DNA of 64,000 bases from Microbacterium sp. 10M-3C3 (lineage in GTDB: Bacteria > Actinomycetota > Actinomycetes > Actinomycetales > Microbacteriaceae), in the NCBI RefSeq assembly GCF_003931875.1, contig NZ_CP034245.1:3224001-3288000 (forward strand), written 5' to 3'. The notes under the pieces were generated by a model, which did not search any database, was not told where the DNA came from, and saw only the letters and a list, made by a program, of their open reading frames with translations. Every line of letters starts with the position of its first letter. The stretch's first letter is position 1. This document shows, in pieces, positions 34,320 through 44,601 of this stretch. Both the position numbers and the translations under genes were made by a program.

Positions 34320-35221
34320 GACAGCCCTCCGAATGCGGGTGCTGGAGCGGCAGGGGCCGGAGCGCGAGCGAAGGAGCCGCCGGGGCGATCCGGCGTCCGC
34401 TCCCTGGCCGAGGGATGCGCAGCACGGTAGGCGGAGCGGACGGTCGTGACAATCTCCCGTTCCGCAAGACCTGCATGACCCGCTGCGGCACCCAGAAGGT
34501 CAAGAGCTTCCACGGGGTTCACACCGTTCTCCGCAAGGCGGCAGGCAGCCCAGAACAGGCCGCGATTGCGTTCGCCTTCCTGACGGTTCGCGACCCACGC
34601 CGCAAGCCGCGACACGTCGGATGCGGCGCCGCTCATCGCCGCGTTCCGAGGTAGCGAGCGAGGTTGCGGGCGCGGGTCGAGGAAGTCCCGCAACCCCGCC
34701 GCGTCCACCGGCGCGCTCGGACCAGACCCCAACTGCTGCAGGCGGTAGCCGGCCCTTGCCCCGTTGACGAGAACACTCGACGGCGGCAGCACAATGTATC
34801 CGCCGTCCCCGCGGAAGTCGACGGCGGCGCGTGCCGCCTGCCAGGAGCGCTGCTGCTGGCCCGGCACCGCCGGGTAGTAGGCGTGCGTGCCGCCCGACGG
34901 CGTGGCCACGAGGAACATCCACCCGTCGACCAAGCCCGCCTGCTGCGCGCGACGCATCGAACCGTAGCCGTTCACGGGCCCATGCACGTCGACGTCGACC
35001 ACGACGACCCCGGAGACTTCGCCGGTGGGCATGCCGATGTTCGCACCGGGCCGCGCCCGCCACCACACATCGACCTGACGTGCCTCAGTAGTCGCATCGT
35101 GGAACCCGTTCTCCGTCACCGGGCGCTTTCCGCCCGGTGCGCACGGGAACACTGGCACCCCAGCGGCGGCGAACTCGCGAGCAGCGACGGCGGGATGCCA
35201 GGCTGGTGAGACACGCGTCAT
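34316..35221 (-). CDS. bifunctional DNA primase/polymerase (Prim-Pol)
   Basis: The 301-aa protein starts at ATG 35221 directly after GGAGGTG. It shows the Prim-Pol pattern: AAREFAAAGVPVFPCAPGGKRPV, VVVDVDVHG (metal-binding acidic residues), TPSGGTHAYYP and DFRGDGGYIVLPPS. The C-terminal 100 residues look like a helical primase end. It probably primes replication or complementary-strand synthesis of the element. An IS21-family insertion lies 41 bp upstream of the start and may separate the gene from its own promoter. Confidence 0.88.
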   Translation of the reverse strand: MTRVSPAWHPAVAAREFAAAGVPVFPCAPGGKRPVTENGFHDATTEARQVDVWWRARPGANIGMPTGEVSGVVVVDVDVHGPVNGYGSMRRAQQAGLVDGWMFLVATPSGGTHAYYPAVPGQQQRSWQAARAAVDFRGDGGYIVLPPSSVLVNGARAGYRLQQLGSGPSAPVDAAGLRDFLDPRPQPRSLPRNAAMSGAASDVSRLAAWVANRQEGERNRGLFWAACRLAENGVNPVEALDLLGAAAGHAGLAEREIVTTVRSAYRAAHPSARERTPDRPGGSFARAPAPAAPAPAFGGLS

Positions 35222-35228
35222 CACCTCC

Positions 35229-35250
35229 GCGAACCCATCACGGGGTTCGC
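35229..35250. promoter_or_regulatory. small hairpin in primase leader
   Basis: GCGAACCC (35229-35236) pairs with GGGTTCGC (35243-35250) across a 6-base loop, between the IS left end and the primase start. It could regulate or shield the primase from IS transcription. Confidence 0.45.
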
Positions 35251-35327
35251 GAGCGTCGTTCCTGTCGACGGCGCTCGAAAACTGGACAGTAGCGGCGCTT
35301 GAAAAGTGAACACTCAACGATTGGAGA

Positions 35328-37327
<2,000 letters not shown>

Positions 37328-37394
37328 ACTGCCCGCAACCGTTCACTTTTCGAGCGCCGAAAGTGACCAGGATTCACCCGCCGCCGACAGTTCC

Positions 37395-37482
37395 TCGTCT
37401 CCTCGGTAGCCACCCGCTCCTCCTCCCGGCAGGCCACCGCAGGAAGCGGTTGCCCTTGCGACCATGAGGTGCGCCGGGAGGG
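37395..37482. other. disrupted leader right of IS, with GCGCACCT motif
   Basis: The sequence continues the ICE leader interrupted by the IS. A GCGCACCT motif lies at 37467-37474 on the minus strand, directly before ATG 37465. Rejoining the flanks would give a 31-codon frame ending just before the primase hairpin. No full gene is seen. Confidence 0.4.
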
Positions 37483-37611
37483 TCAGCGGAGCGAGGACGG
37501 ACGAAAGATGGTGTGACGACCGTCAGGCTCCACAACGAACCCGACGTGTCTGGCCCGGTCTACTGGCCCGGCAGCAGATACGTCGAGAGGCAGAAGACGA
37601 AAACGGGTCAT
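37483..37611 (-). CDS. possible 42-aa protein or gene remnant
   Basis: The short frame MTRFRLLPLDVSAAGPVDRARHVG and onward has plausible codon bias but no clear ribosome site and no recognised family. It could be the tail of a decayed ICE gene. Listed for completeness. Confidence 0.25.
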   Translation of the reverse strand: MTRFRLLPLDVSAAGPVDRARHVGFVVEPDGRHTIFRPSSLR

Positions 37612-37655
37612 GCGTGAAGAAAGACGGTTCACACAGCGAGTGACGATGCCGGGAC

Positions 37656-38564
37656 TCAGCCTACGGACTCGTCCTCGATGACCCTCCGAGCGCAAAGTTC
37701 CTCGAGGGACGGGTGCGGGGTGAGGCGGTACTGCGTCGGGGTGACCCCGAAGCGGCGCTGGAACCAGTTCGACGCTACACGCGGATCGCGCCATCCGGAG
37801 GCAGCCGCGGCGCGGCCCACGGACAGATCGGTCTCCTCGATCAGCCGGGTGAACTCGGTCAGCCGGATCTCCGTGAGGAACCGCATCGGCGGCGCCCCGG
37901 TGTGCAGCAGAAACATGCGTGTGAGGTGCGTGCGCGAGAGCGAAGCTTCGCGAGCGAGAGCTCCGACCGTCCACGGCTCGGCCATCCGTGTACGGAGCAT
38001 GCGTACCGTGTCGCCGATATGGCCGATCACCGCCGGGTCGGTCAGGCGCCCGTCAATCGGTCTCCACGGAGGTTGCGTATCACGTTGGCCATTCTCCGCC
38101 GAGAGGAACGTCGGCAGCACCATCCCCACCCAGCGGGCGAGCAGCTCAACCGTGCGAGTAGCGACGACTTCTGGCGGATGAGACCCGTCAGACAGGATGC
38201 TCATCTGTCGCCACAGCGGTTCGATCTGCCTCAGCGCCTCCACGCCGGGTTCGATCAGCAGCGGTATGCCGCCCCACTCATGCGGGTGGATGCCCGCGAG
38301 GACCCGTGAGCGATCCGGGAAGAACCACGACATCTGCGAGAGCCAGAACTCATCATCAGCGTATACCGCCCACATTCGCACAGACGGGGCCGGCCTAATC
38401 TGGCACCAGCGTCCCGAGCCGAGAGCGAACGACGTGCCGGGCCGTAGCGTAAAGACGCCGTCGGCCGTCGCGATCTCGCACGTGCCCTCGAGCACGTTCA
38501 GAATCTTCGTCTGCCGGAAGATCGCCCGGCTGGACGGAAGAGTCCTCGCAACCTCGACCGCCAC
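37656..38564 (-). CDS. AraC-family transcriptional regulator
   Basis: The 302-aa protein has an N-terminal cupin-like sensor (about 15-90, FTLRPGTSFALGSGRW) and two C-terminal AraC helix-turn-helices (about 195-290; VGALAREASLSRTHLTRMFLLHTGAPPM, then AAASGWRDPRVASNWFQRRFGVTP). It marks the boundary between the conjugation genes and the metal cargo. GTG 38564 is the start. Its target is unknown. Confidence 0.9.
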   Translation of the reverse strand: MAVEVARTLPSSRAIFRQTKILNVLEGTCEIATADGVFTLRPGTSFALGSGRWCQIRPAPSVRMWAVYADDEFWLSQMSWFFPDRSRVLAGIHPHEWGGIPLLIEPGVEALRQIEPLWRQMSILSDGSHPPEVVATRTVELLARWVGMVLPTFLSAENGQRDTQPPWRPIDGRLTDPAVIGHIGDTVRMLRTRMAEPWTVGALAREASLSRTHLTRMFLLHTGAPPMRFLTEIRLTEFTRLIEETDLSVGRAAAASGWRDPRVASNWFQRRFGVTPTQYRLTPHPSLEELCARRVIEDESVG

Positions 38565-38879
38565 AGCTCCAGCGCCACTGCGTCGCGCGGGCGGGAACGA
38601 GAGTTGTTCGTGAGCAGTCGGCGCTGCTGAAAGTTGACTCCCGCTCCCACACCGGCCGACTCCCTGGCGTGCTATCGCTCACTCCCGCGAAGCACGACAC
38701 GATCGAAGACATGGCAGCCAAGCACGGTGCCGATCAGCCCTGGGAAACGGGAAGCTGTCGCACACGGCAGCGGGGCCGTACTCGCGGAGCTACGAGAAGC
38801 AACTGCGTGGTGCCGCGCCGACGAAGCCTCTTGCAAGCGAGACAGCAGCTCTGGACGAGCGCGACGCGGCCGGTTGCGT
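38565..38879. other. 315 bp without a supportable gene
   Basis: Several short frames run through this stretch on the plus strand, including one beginning MAAKHGADQPWE at 38711, but each loses coding bias within about 15 codons and none has a ribosome site. It may hold a decayed gene fragment and the promoter of the AraC gene. Confidence 0.4.
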
Positions 38880-39809
38880 TCACCGGTCGTGCTGGCTAAG
38901 GGTGGCGAGGTAGGCGTTGTATTCCTCCCTTTCTGCGTCATCTTGATCTCGTCGGCGATCAGCGAGTGTGAGGTCACGGGAGCGCCAGCGGGATAGTGTG
39001 ACAATGAGGACGATCAGCAGGGGTAGCTCGGCATATGTCCATGCCAGGGTCCCCGCGATCGCCTGATCGCGAAGCGGGTCGATTGGCCACCCGATCGTGG
39101 GATTGGTGAAGGCCACGAACAGTGGTGTACTGCTCAGGAGAAGGATCAGTCCAAAGACGGCGTGGATCTGGATCTCGGCAATTACGTCGATGAGGCGGGC
39201 GGCGTAGGACGGGGTGCGGGGCAGTGGGTCGGAGGACCAGAGCGGGACGGCGGCGATGGTCCCGCTGATGAGGAACGTGAGCAGCAGGAGCTCGTGTCCG
39301 GCAGGGAGGCGGATGATGACACTGACCAGGTCGGTCAGGTACAGCCCGAGGTAGAGCGCGGCGGCGACGAGGATCGCGACGACGGGGTGCAGAACGGCTC
39401 GGGCTAAGCGCGAGCGCAGACCGGCATGCGCAACACGCAGCGCGAACACGCCGAGGCCGCGGTGCGGTGTAGCCCGCAGGAGTAGTCGACCAGGTGAGCC
39501 GACGATCAGCAGTGGGGTGACGACGGTCATCAAGGTGATCTGTTGGAACACCAGTGCGGCGACCGACAGACTTCCGTAGGTGTTCAGACCGAGGCCGCCG
39601 GTTAGGAAGAGGAGGACACAACCAAGCAGGAAGGAGATGGTCCGCAAGATGGACCATCGACGGCGCTGGGACCAGAGGCGCATTGCTCCCCAGACATAGA
39701 GCGCGGCCAGCAGGACGGCGATCGGCGCAAGAAGCGACGCACTGCTCGGTGCGAGGGCGAGCAGATTCTCGACAGTCGGAGGCGCAGTGCCGGAGAGCGT
39801 TGTCGTCAT
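38880..39809 (-). CDS. CtaG-type cytochrome c oxidase assembly protein (copy 1)
   Basis: The 309-aa protein has about nine membrane segments and matches the caa3_CtaG family: LRTISFLLGCVLLFLTGG, VFQQITLMTVVTPLLIVGSP, WTYAELPLLIVLIV, and the EEYNAYLATL end near the C-terminus. Family members help insert or supply copper for haem-copper oxidases, and some lie in copper-resistance loci. It is coupled by ATGA to the flavoprotein upstream, a pair repeated at 46-50 kb. Confidence 0.88.
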   Translation of the reverse strand: MTTTLSGTAPPTVENLLALAPSSASLLAPIAVLLAALYVWGAMRLWSQRRRWSILRTISFLLGCVLLFLTGGLGLNTYGSLSVAALVFQQITLMTVVTPLLIVGSPGRLLLRATPHRGLGVFALRVAHAGLRSRLARAVLHPVVAILVAAALYLGLYLTDLVSVIIRLPAGHELLLLTFLISGTIAAVPLWSSDPLPRTPSYAARLIDVIAEIQIHAVFGLILLLSSTPLFVAFTNPTIGWPIDPLRDQAIAGTLAWTYAELPLLIVLIVTLSRWRSRDLTLADRRRDQDDAEREEYNAYLATLSQHDR

Positions 39810-40852
39810 GGTCGGTCGAGGATGCTGCGGGCGATGAGCAGTGCATCCCGGTGTATGCCGTGGATGGTGTCGCTGCCGGGGCGGCTGAATCGGGGCATTC
39901 CGGCAACGGTTAGGCCTGGGATCGTTGTCTGGGTAGGGTGGTGGCCTGTCGGATGGGCGTGGTCGGGAAGCCAGTCGTCACCGGGGAGATAGCCCGTGGC
40001 GGCAATGACGGATGTCGGCCTGAGGGTGGAACCGTCGGCCAGAGATACGGTCGGTCCGTGGGCGCTGGTGACGGCTGAGCTGATAGCTATTCCGTCGCGT
40101 CTGAGCGACTGGTAACTGTCGGTGTAAAGCGGCTCCGGTTGACGCTTGCCCTCGATCAGGTGTCTGTATCTGCCACTGCTATGGGGAAAGAACGCGAGGG
40201 CGTGCCGGCGCCGGGGGGTGCGAACCGACAGCGTCACGGTGTGAGAGTCGTTCAGCTCCCTCGCCAGTTGCACACCGGTATTCCCGCCGCCGACGATCAG
40301 CACATCGCCGGGCGGGAGTTGCTTCGGGTCGTGATAGTCGCTGCTGTGTAACGCCATTCCGGGAACGTCCAGGCCGGAGAACCATTGTGGACGTCGGGGG
40401 CGAGAGGCAGCGCCGGTCGCGCAGACCACATTTCGGGTTTGCACGTCACCGACCGACGTCGAAAGTACGAGGGTCGTCTCTTCTGCGCCGCGTCGCTCCA
40501 CTCCGATGGCGCGGGTCCTCCACAACGGCTTCACTCCTATGCGAGCAGCGGTATCGGCGAGATAGCGGGACATTTCATTCGCCGTCAGGTGGCGGCGCTG
40601 ATTTCCTACCGTTGGATAGCCGACCAGAGTGCTGTGGCGTGCGTCGCTGAGCAACACCATCGAGTGCCACCTGTTCGCCCAACTCGTCTCTCCGGAGCTC
40701 GCGTCGATGATGACGAACTCGTGTTGTGGGGTAAGCCCGCCTTCCACCAAAGCGGCTGCGACGGCGAGGCCTGATTGTCCCGCGCCGACGATAATCGCTC
40801 GCCGACGGCCCATGCCCAGCGGGAGCTTCTTGATCGCTCTCCTACTGGTCAT
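39806..40852 (-). CDS. CzcO-like FAD/NAD(P)-binding oxidoreductase (copy 1)
   Basis: The 348-aa protein has an FAD Rossmann motif GAGQSGLAVAAAL (about 22-34) and an NAD(P) motif GGGNTGVQLARELN (about 182-195), with ATGYLP near the end, as in class B flavin monooxygenase/CzcO proteins. The substrate is unknown; thiol or metal-stress redox roles are plausible. Start ATG 40852 overlaps the stop of a 56-aa upstream protein (ATGA), which decides the start. The paralogue is at 48624. Confidence 0.88.
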   Translation of the reverse strand: MTSRRAIKKLPLGMGRRRAIIVGAGQSGLAVAAALVEGGLTPQHEFVIIDASSGETSWANRWHSMVLLSDARHSTLVGYPTVGNQRRHLTANEMSRYLADTAARIGVKPLWRTRAIGVERRGAEETTLVLSTSVGDVQTRNVVCATGAASRPRRPQWFSGLDVPGMALHSSDYHDPKQLPPGDVLIVGGGNTGVQLARELNDSHTVTLSVRTPRRRHALAFFPHSSGRYRHLIEGKRQPEPLYTDSYQSLRRDGIAISSAVTSAHGPTVSLADGSTLRPTSVIAATGYLPGDDWLPDHAHPTGHHPTQTTIPGLTVAGMPRFSRPGSDTIHGIHRDALLIARSILDRP

Positions 40853-41019
40853 TTTCGGAGTATCCGATTCCAGGCTCGCCGAACGGCGGCTTTCATGTCG
40901 TCCCACTCGTCTCGAAACGTCGGGAGCGGTTCTCCTTCGCGGCGTTCTGGCGCTCCCAGCCCGATGAGCACAATAATCACCACGAGTGCGATCAGTTGCG
41001 CGACGCTGGTTATCCACAC
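40849..41019 (-). CDS. 56-aa single-pass membrane protein
   Basis: A GTG-started frame (41019, AGGAA 9 bases upstream) gives MWITSVAQLIALVVIIVLIG as one membrane helix, then a charged tail (APERREGEPLPTFRDEWDD) ending in a basic amphipathic helix. Its TGA overlaps the ATG of the flavoprotein (ATGA). The coupling and clear topology support a real small protein, possibly an anchor for the soluble flavoprotein (inference). Confidence 0.65.
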   Translation of the reverse strand: MWITSVAQLIALVVIIVLIGLGAPERREGEPLPTFRDEWDDMKAAVRRAWNRILRK

Positions 41020-41121
41020 GGGATCGTTCCTGCCGCGACGGGAGGGACACGAGCTGACTCAACCCCACGGGTCGGGATGTTCGACGCAACGACGGACAGT
41101 TGGTTCATGGGTGGTTCGTAT

Positions 41122-42741
41122 CTATCCGGAGCCTGTGTAGCTGACACCTGCCGCACGCCGTGGGTCGGCGAAGCCGGTCACGGACCGGGTTTGCCAGTCG
41201 ATCTCGAGAGCCTGTACCGATCCGAACACGGGCGGGTAGCCAGACACCTCCACGGTGTAGCCGCGACCACGGAGCTCGGCGGCGACACTGTCGGACTCGA
41301 GGCGAAGGACGTCGTTGGTGAGCAATTGGAATCGTGGGGCGAGGACGGCTTCTTCGACACTCGCATCGTGCATGGCCCACAGGGCGATGACGGTGGCAAG
41401 AGTGCTGGGGATCTGTCGCCCACCGGGAAGACCTACTACCAGTACCGGCGGGCCGGTGGCATCGAGGACGAGGCTCGGCGCCGACCAGCTAACCGATCGT
41501 GCGCCGGGCCGGACGACGTTCAGCCCGGCAGTACCGATGTCATTGAACCGTTTGAGGGAGTTGTTGAAGAAGAACCCGGCGACGTACTGTTTCGAGCCCC
41601 AGAAGTCGGTGACGGTGTTCGTCATGGACACGGTCAGCCCGTTCTCATCGACGACCGAGATGTGCGTCGTGTTCCCGTCGACATCTTCACCCTCCGCTGT
41701 CCCAGCCGCGCCCGCGGAGGCCGCCAGGGCGGCGTTGGCCTCCGGGTCGGTGAGCTCGTCAACGGGGACGTCAACGAAGTTCGGGTCGCCGAAGAGCGTC
41801 TGAATCGAGTTGTTGGCGATCCGCCAGGCGCGAGTCTGGATGTCGATGAAATCTGCCGACCCGGGAGCTGCCCCGGCGATTCCGAGGGCTTCTTCGATCT
41901 GCAGCTGCTGTATCACCGCGGCGCCCGGCAACGCCGGTGCCGCCGAGACGACGGTGTAGTCCCCGAACGTCCCGGCTGGCGGGTCGGACCATTGCACCTC
42001 GTAGGCGGCGAGAGATTCGGCGTCGATCCCGGGCACGTCGGCCAGACGCGGAACCAGCGATCCGGTGTAGAACGCGTCCGCGCCCTCCGTGGCGATCGTG
42101 CTGAGCGTCTCGGCGAGCGTGCTCTGCACGAATGTCGCGTCGGCGAGCAGCCTTCGGCCGTCAGCGTCATAGAACGGCGGTACGTCCGCCGCGCCACCAG
42201 GGAGGTACTGGAGTTGCCCGGCCAGATATGAGGAGAGGGGGGCGCCGTCTCGTGCGAGCGCGATCGCCGGTTCGAGTAGCGTTTCCCAGGGCAGCGTCCC
42301 GTAACGCTCGTGCAGGGCCGCCATTCCGGCGACGAACCCAGGGATCCCCGCTCCCGAGGACGGCACCGAGCCAGCGGTGTTCACCTCGTCGCGGTAGTCC
42401 ACGTAGTCGAGATCGTCGCTATCGGCGATGATGGCCGAGCCGCCGCCGCCGATACTGGACGCGTCCGGCTGCAGTACCGTGTCGGCGAAGGCCGCGGCAA
42501 TCGCGGCGTCGACCGCGTTGCCGCCTTGGCGGAGGACAGCTGTGCCGGCTTCGGCGGAGAGCGGATGCCCTGCCGCCACCGCGCCTTGGGCGAGCGGAGG
42601 AAGCGTCGGCGTGGGGGAGGGCGTCGAGCTACTGAGGGGTGACCGTGTCGGGGTCGGCTCGGTGGGCGTGCAGCCGGCAAGCATCGCCGTCACGAGGACG
42701 AGGGCGGCCAGAACGGCCGGCCGGGTGGCGAGGCGGGGCAT
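41122..42741 (-). CDS. secreted gamma-glutamyltransferase lipoprotein
   Basis: The 539-aa protein has a lipoprotein signal (VTAMLAGC, Cys about 24), a Thr/Pro/Ser linker and a GGT fold. The autoprocessing site and nucleophile Thr are in GNTTHISVVDENG (about 357-369), and VVGLPGGRQIPST is the usual late motif. It hydrolyses or transfers gamma-glutamyl groups of thiols and peptides outside the membrane. It heads the unit GGT, small protein, flavoprotein, CtaG on the minus strand. Confidence 0.9.
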   Translation of the reverse strand: MPRLATRPAVLAALVLVTAMLAGCTPTEPTPTRSPLSSSTPSPTPTLPPLAQGAVAAGHPLSAEAGTAVLRQGGNAVDAAIAAAFADTVLQPDASSIGGGGSAIIADSDDLDYVDYRDEVNTAGSVPSSGAGIPGFVAGMAALHERYGTLPWETLLEPAIALARDGAPLSSYLAGQLQYLPGGAADVPPFYDADGRRLLADATFVQSTLAETLSTIATEGADAFYTGSLVPRLADVPGIDAESLAAYEVQWSDPPAGTFGDYTVVSAAPALPGAAVIQQLQIEEALGIAGAAPGSADFIDIQTRAWRIANNSIQTLFGDPNFVDVPVDELTDPEANAALAASAGAAGTAEGEDVDGNTTHISVVDENGLTVSMTNTVTDFWGSKQYVAGFFFNNSLKRFNDIGTAGLNVVRPGARSVSWSAPSLVLDATGPPVLVVGLPGGRQIPSTLATVIALWAMHDASVEEAVLAPRFQLLTNDVLRLESDSVAAELRGRGYTVEVSGYPPVFGSVQALEIDWQTRSVTGFADPRRAAGVSYTGSG

Positions 42742-42760
42742 CTACCGATGCTAACAAACA

Positions 42761-42791
42761 ATCTGCGTAGCTCAGGAGATGCGTAGGTGTG
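42761..42791. promoter_or_regulatory. CTGCGTA direct repeats, 16-bp spacing
   Basis: CTGCGTA (42763-42769) and ATGCGTA (42779-42785) lie 16 bp apart between the divergent GGT and acyltransferase-like genes. The same half-sites occur 8 bp apart in front of the two ArsR-linked operons at 44568 and 63804. Confidence 0.6.
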
Positions 42792-42810
42792 CAGGTTACG
42801 ATCCGTAGTG

Positions 42811-43872
42811 ATGGGAACCATTACCGCTGCCTCTGCGTCGAAACGGCTCTTCGCGATCGACGCTGCCCGCGGTCTCGCACTGATCGGCATGATCATCGTC
42901 AACGTCGGGCCTGTCGCGAACGAGAGCGTGTTTCAACGGTTGTGGTTTCTGCCCTACGGCCGGGCATCGGTGCTGTTCGTCCTCATTGCGGGCGTATCGA
43001 TGAGCCTGTTCCTGCGCGCCGACCACGGGCGCCGACGGATCATCGTCGTCCTCTGGCGTGCAGCAATCCTGATTGTCGGCGGTCTTCTGCTCGGTTTACT
43101 CCCGCACGGGGTCAACGTCATCCTCCCTCTATACGGCGGGCTGTTCCTTGTGGCCCTCCTCTTATACCGGCTTCCGACCAGCGTGCTGATCGGACTCATC
43201 ACCGTGTTCATGATCGTCGGTCCGCTCATTTTTGTCGGGGAATCCCTCGATCACACCGGCGAACCCCGTCCGGAGCTGGCATGGTCCGGCGACATTCCCG
43301 GCCTGCTGCACACGCTGTTCCTGTCGCGTCCGTACCCTCTGGTCGTGTGGATCATCCCGTTCGTGTTCGGGATGATGCTGGGCCGCATGGACCTGCGCGA
43401 GCGGCGGGTCCAGAAGGCGATGATCATCACGGGCGGCATCGCCGGCGTCGGCGCCCTGGCCGCAGCCGAGCTGTTCCCCCTCCTTCTCGGTGAACCCGAG
43501 CGCGGCTACGGCCTGCTGTTGACGGGGGTGCCCCACGGGCAGATGCCGTTGTGGGTGATCAGCAGCGTGGGCAGCGCGATCTTCGTCACCGGACTCCTGT
43601 TGCGGTTCTGGAGTCATCTGTCTCGCTTCGCGACACCAGTGGTCCTCGCCGGACAGATGGCGCTGACGTTCTACGTCGGCCACCTGTTCCTGCTCGCGGC
43701 GCTGCGACCCGAGGACGGATTCACGTTCCTGCAGGGCGTCGGCGTCTCCCTTCTCGCCATCGGCGGATGCATCCTCGGAGCGCTCCTATGGATGCGCCAC
43801 TTCCGCGCCGGCCCTCTGGAATGGGCCATCCGCGGCCGATGGCTGGAACTACGCCCCGGAGCGTCCCCATGA
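42811..43872 (+). CDS. DUF418/YeiB-like membrane protein (copy 1)
   Basis: The 353-aa protein starts at ATG 42811. After a short N-terminus, RLFAIDAARGLALIGMIIVN is the signature of the YeiB/DUF1624/HGSNAT acyltransferase-like superfamily. About ten membrane segments follow, with MALTFYVGHLFLLAAL near the end, the DUF418-type motif. The reaction is unknown; it may acylate a surface or periplasmic sugar. A paralogue sits at 57858. Confidence 0.8.
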   Translation: MGTITAASASKRLFAIDAARGLALIGMIIVNVGPVANESVFQRLWFLPYGRASVLFVLIAGVSMSLFLRADHGRRRIIVVLWRAAILIVGGLLLGLLPHGVNVILPLYGGLFLVALLLYRLPTSVLIGLITVFMIVGPLIFVGESLDHTGEPRPELAWSGDIPGLLHTLFLSRPYPLVVWIIPFVFGMMLGRMDLRERRVQKAMIITGGIAGVGALAAAELFPLLLGEPERGYGLLLTGVPHGQMPLWVISSVGSAIFVTGLLLRFWSHLSRFATPVVLAGQMALTFYVGHLFLLAALRPEDGFTFLQGVGVSLLAIGGCILGALLWMRHFRAGPLEWAIRGRWLELRPGASP

Positions 43873-43900
43873 CCCACCACGACCGAGGAATGCGACGACG

Positions 43901-44383
43901 ATGACTACAGTGACGAGCACGCCAGTCCTTCGCCGCACATTGCGGTGGAGTGCGGGGATCACCGTCGGCCTCGCCTTTGTCGGGGCTTGCATCGGTTGGC
44001 TCCTTGCCGCAGAGCGGGGTCTGATCAGCGCGATCACCGGAGTCGTGCTGACCGCCGTCTTCTTGGCAATCACCGCGATCAGCCTGCTTGTCGCGAACCG
44101 CTGGTACGGCTCGCCGCTGTACGTGCCAATCTTCTTCGCCATCGTCCTCGGCAGCTGGCTGGCGAAGTTCATCCTGTTCTTCATCACGCTCACCCTGCTT
44201 CGCGGTCAGAATTGGATCGAGCCGATGATCTTCTTCGTCGCCGTCGTGATCAGCGTGCTCACCACTCTCGTCCTCGACACGATCATCCTGCTGCGATCGG
44301 GGCTCGTGCGCAGACCGGGCTCCGGTCACGGACCCGCAGACCCCATGTCCTCCGGGCAAGCACGCGCGTCCACGCGGACTTGA
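43901..44383 (+). CDS. four-helix membrane protein, AtpI-like (tentative)
   Basis: The 160-aa protein has four membrane helices (GITVGLAFVGACIGWLLAAE, VVLTAVFLAITAISLLVA, IFFAIVLGSWLAKFILFFITL, MIFFVAVVISVLTTLVLD). The order and short loops resemble the AtpI-type protein preceding ATP synthase genes, but no such genes are near. It follows the DUF418-like gene by 28 bp and is probably co-transcribed. Confidence 0.6.
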   Translation: MTTVTSTPVLRRTLRWSAGITVGLAFVGACIGWLLAAERGLISAITGVVLTAVFLAITAISLLVANRWYGSPLYVPIFFAIVLGSWLAKFILFFITLTLLRGQNWIEPMIFFVAVVISVLTTLVLDTIILLRSGLVRRPGSGHGPADPMSSGQARASTRT

Positions 44384-44567
44384 CCGGGCTCACAACCACC
44401 GCAGGGAACCGGCCTCTCCATCCAGCCTGACGCTCCCGCCCGCCTGCCTGACCTGGTCAACAGAAGATCCCCATGCGGCAGGGCAGCCCCTCCCCACAGG
44501 AGCGCAGACGGATGTGAGTCGTCCGCGAAGTGCGCCTGCCGTTGCGGAGAGTGCTAAGGTTGCATCG

Positions 44568-44589
44568 TATCTACGCAACTATGCAGGTA
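44568..44589. promoter_or_regulatory. ArsR-type operator upstream of MFS-arsR
   Basis: Read on the minus strand, CTGCATA and TTGCGTA are 8 bp apart, nearly the same as the operator before hisD (63804-63826). It lies between a -10-like TAAGGT (44555-44560) and the MFS start. Confidence 0.65.
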
Positions 44590-44601
44590 ACGAGGTTTGA
44601 T

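Noticed and set aside
38711..38879. Fragment of a kinase-like gene
   Set aside because: Short segments look coding in different frames, but no frame is continuous and no family motif is convincing.
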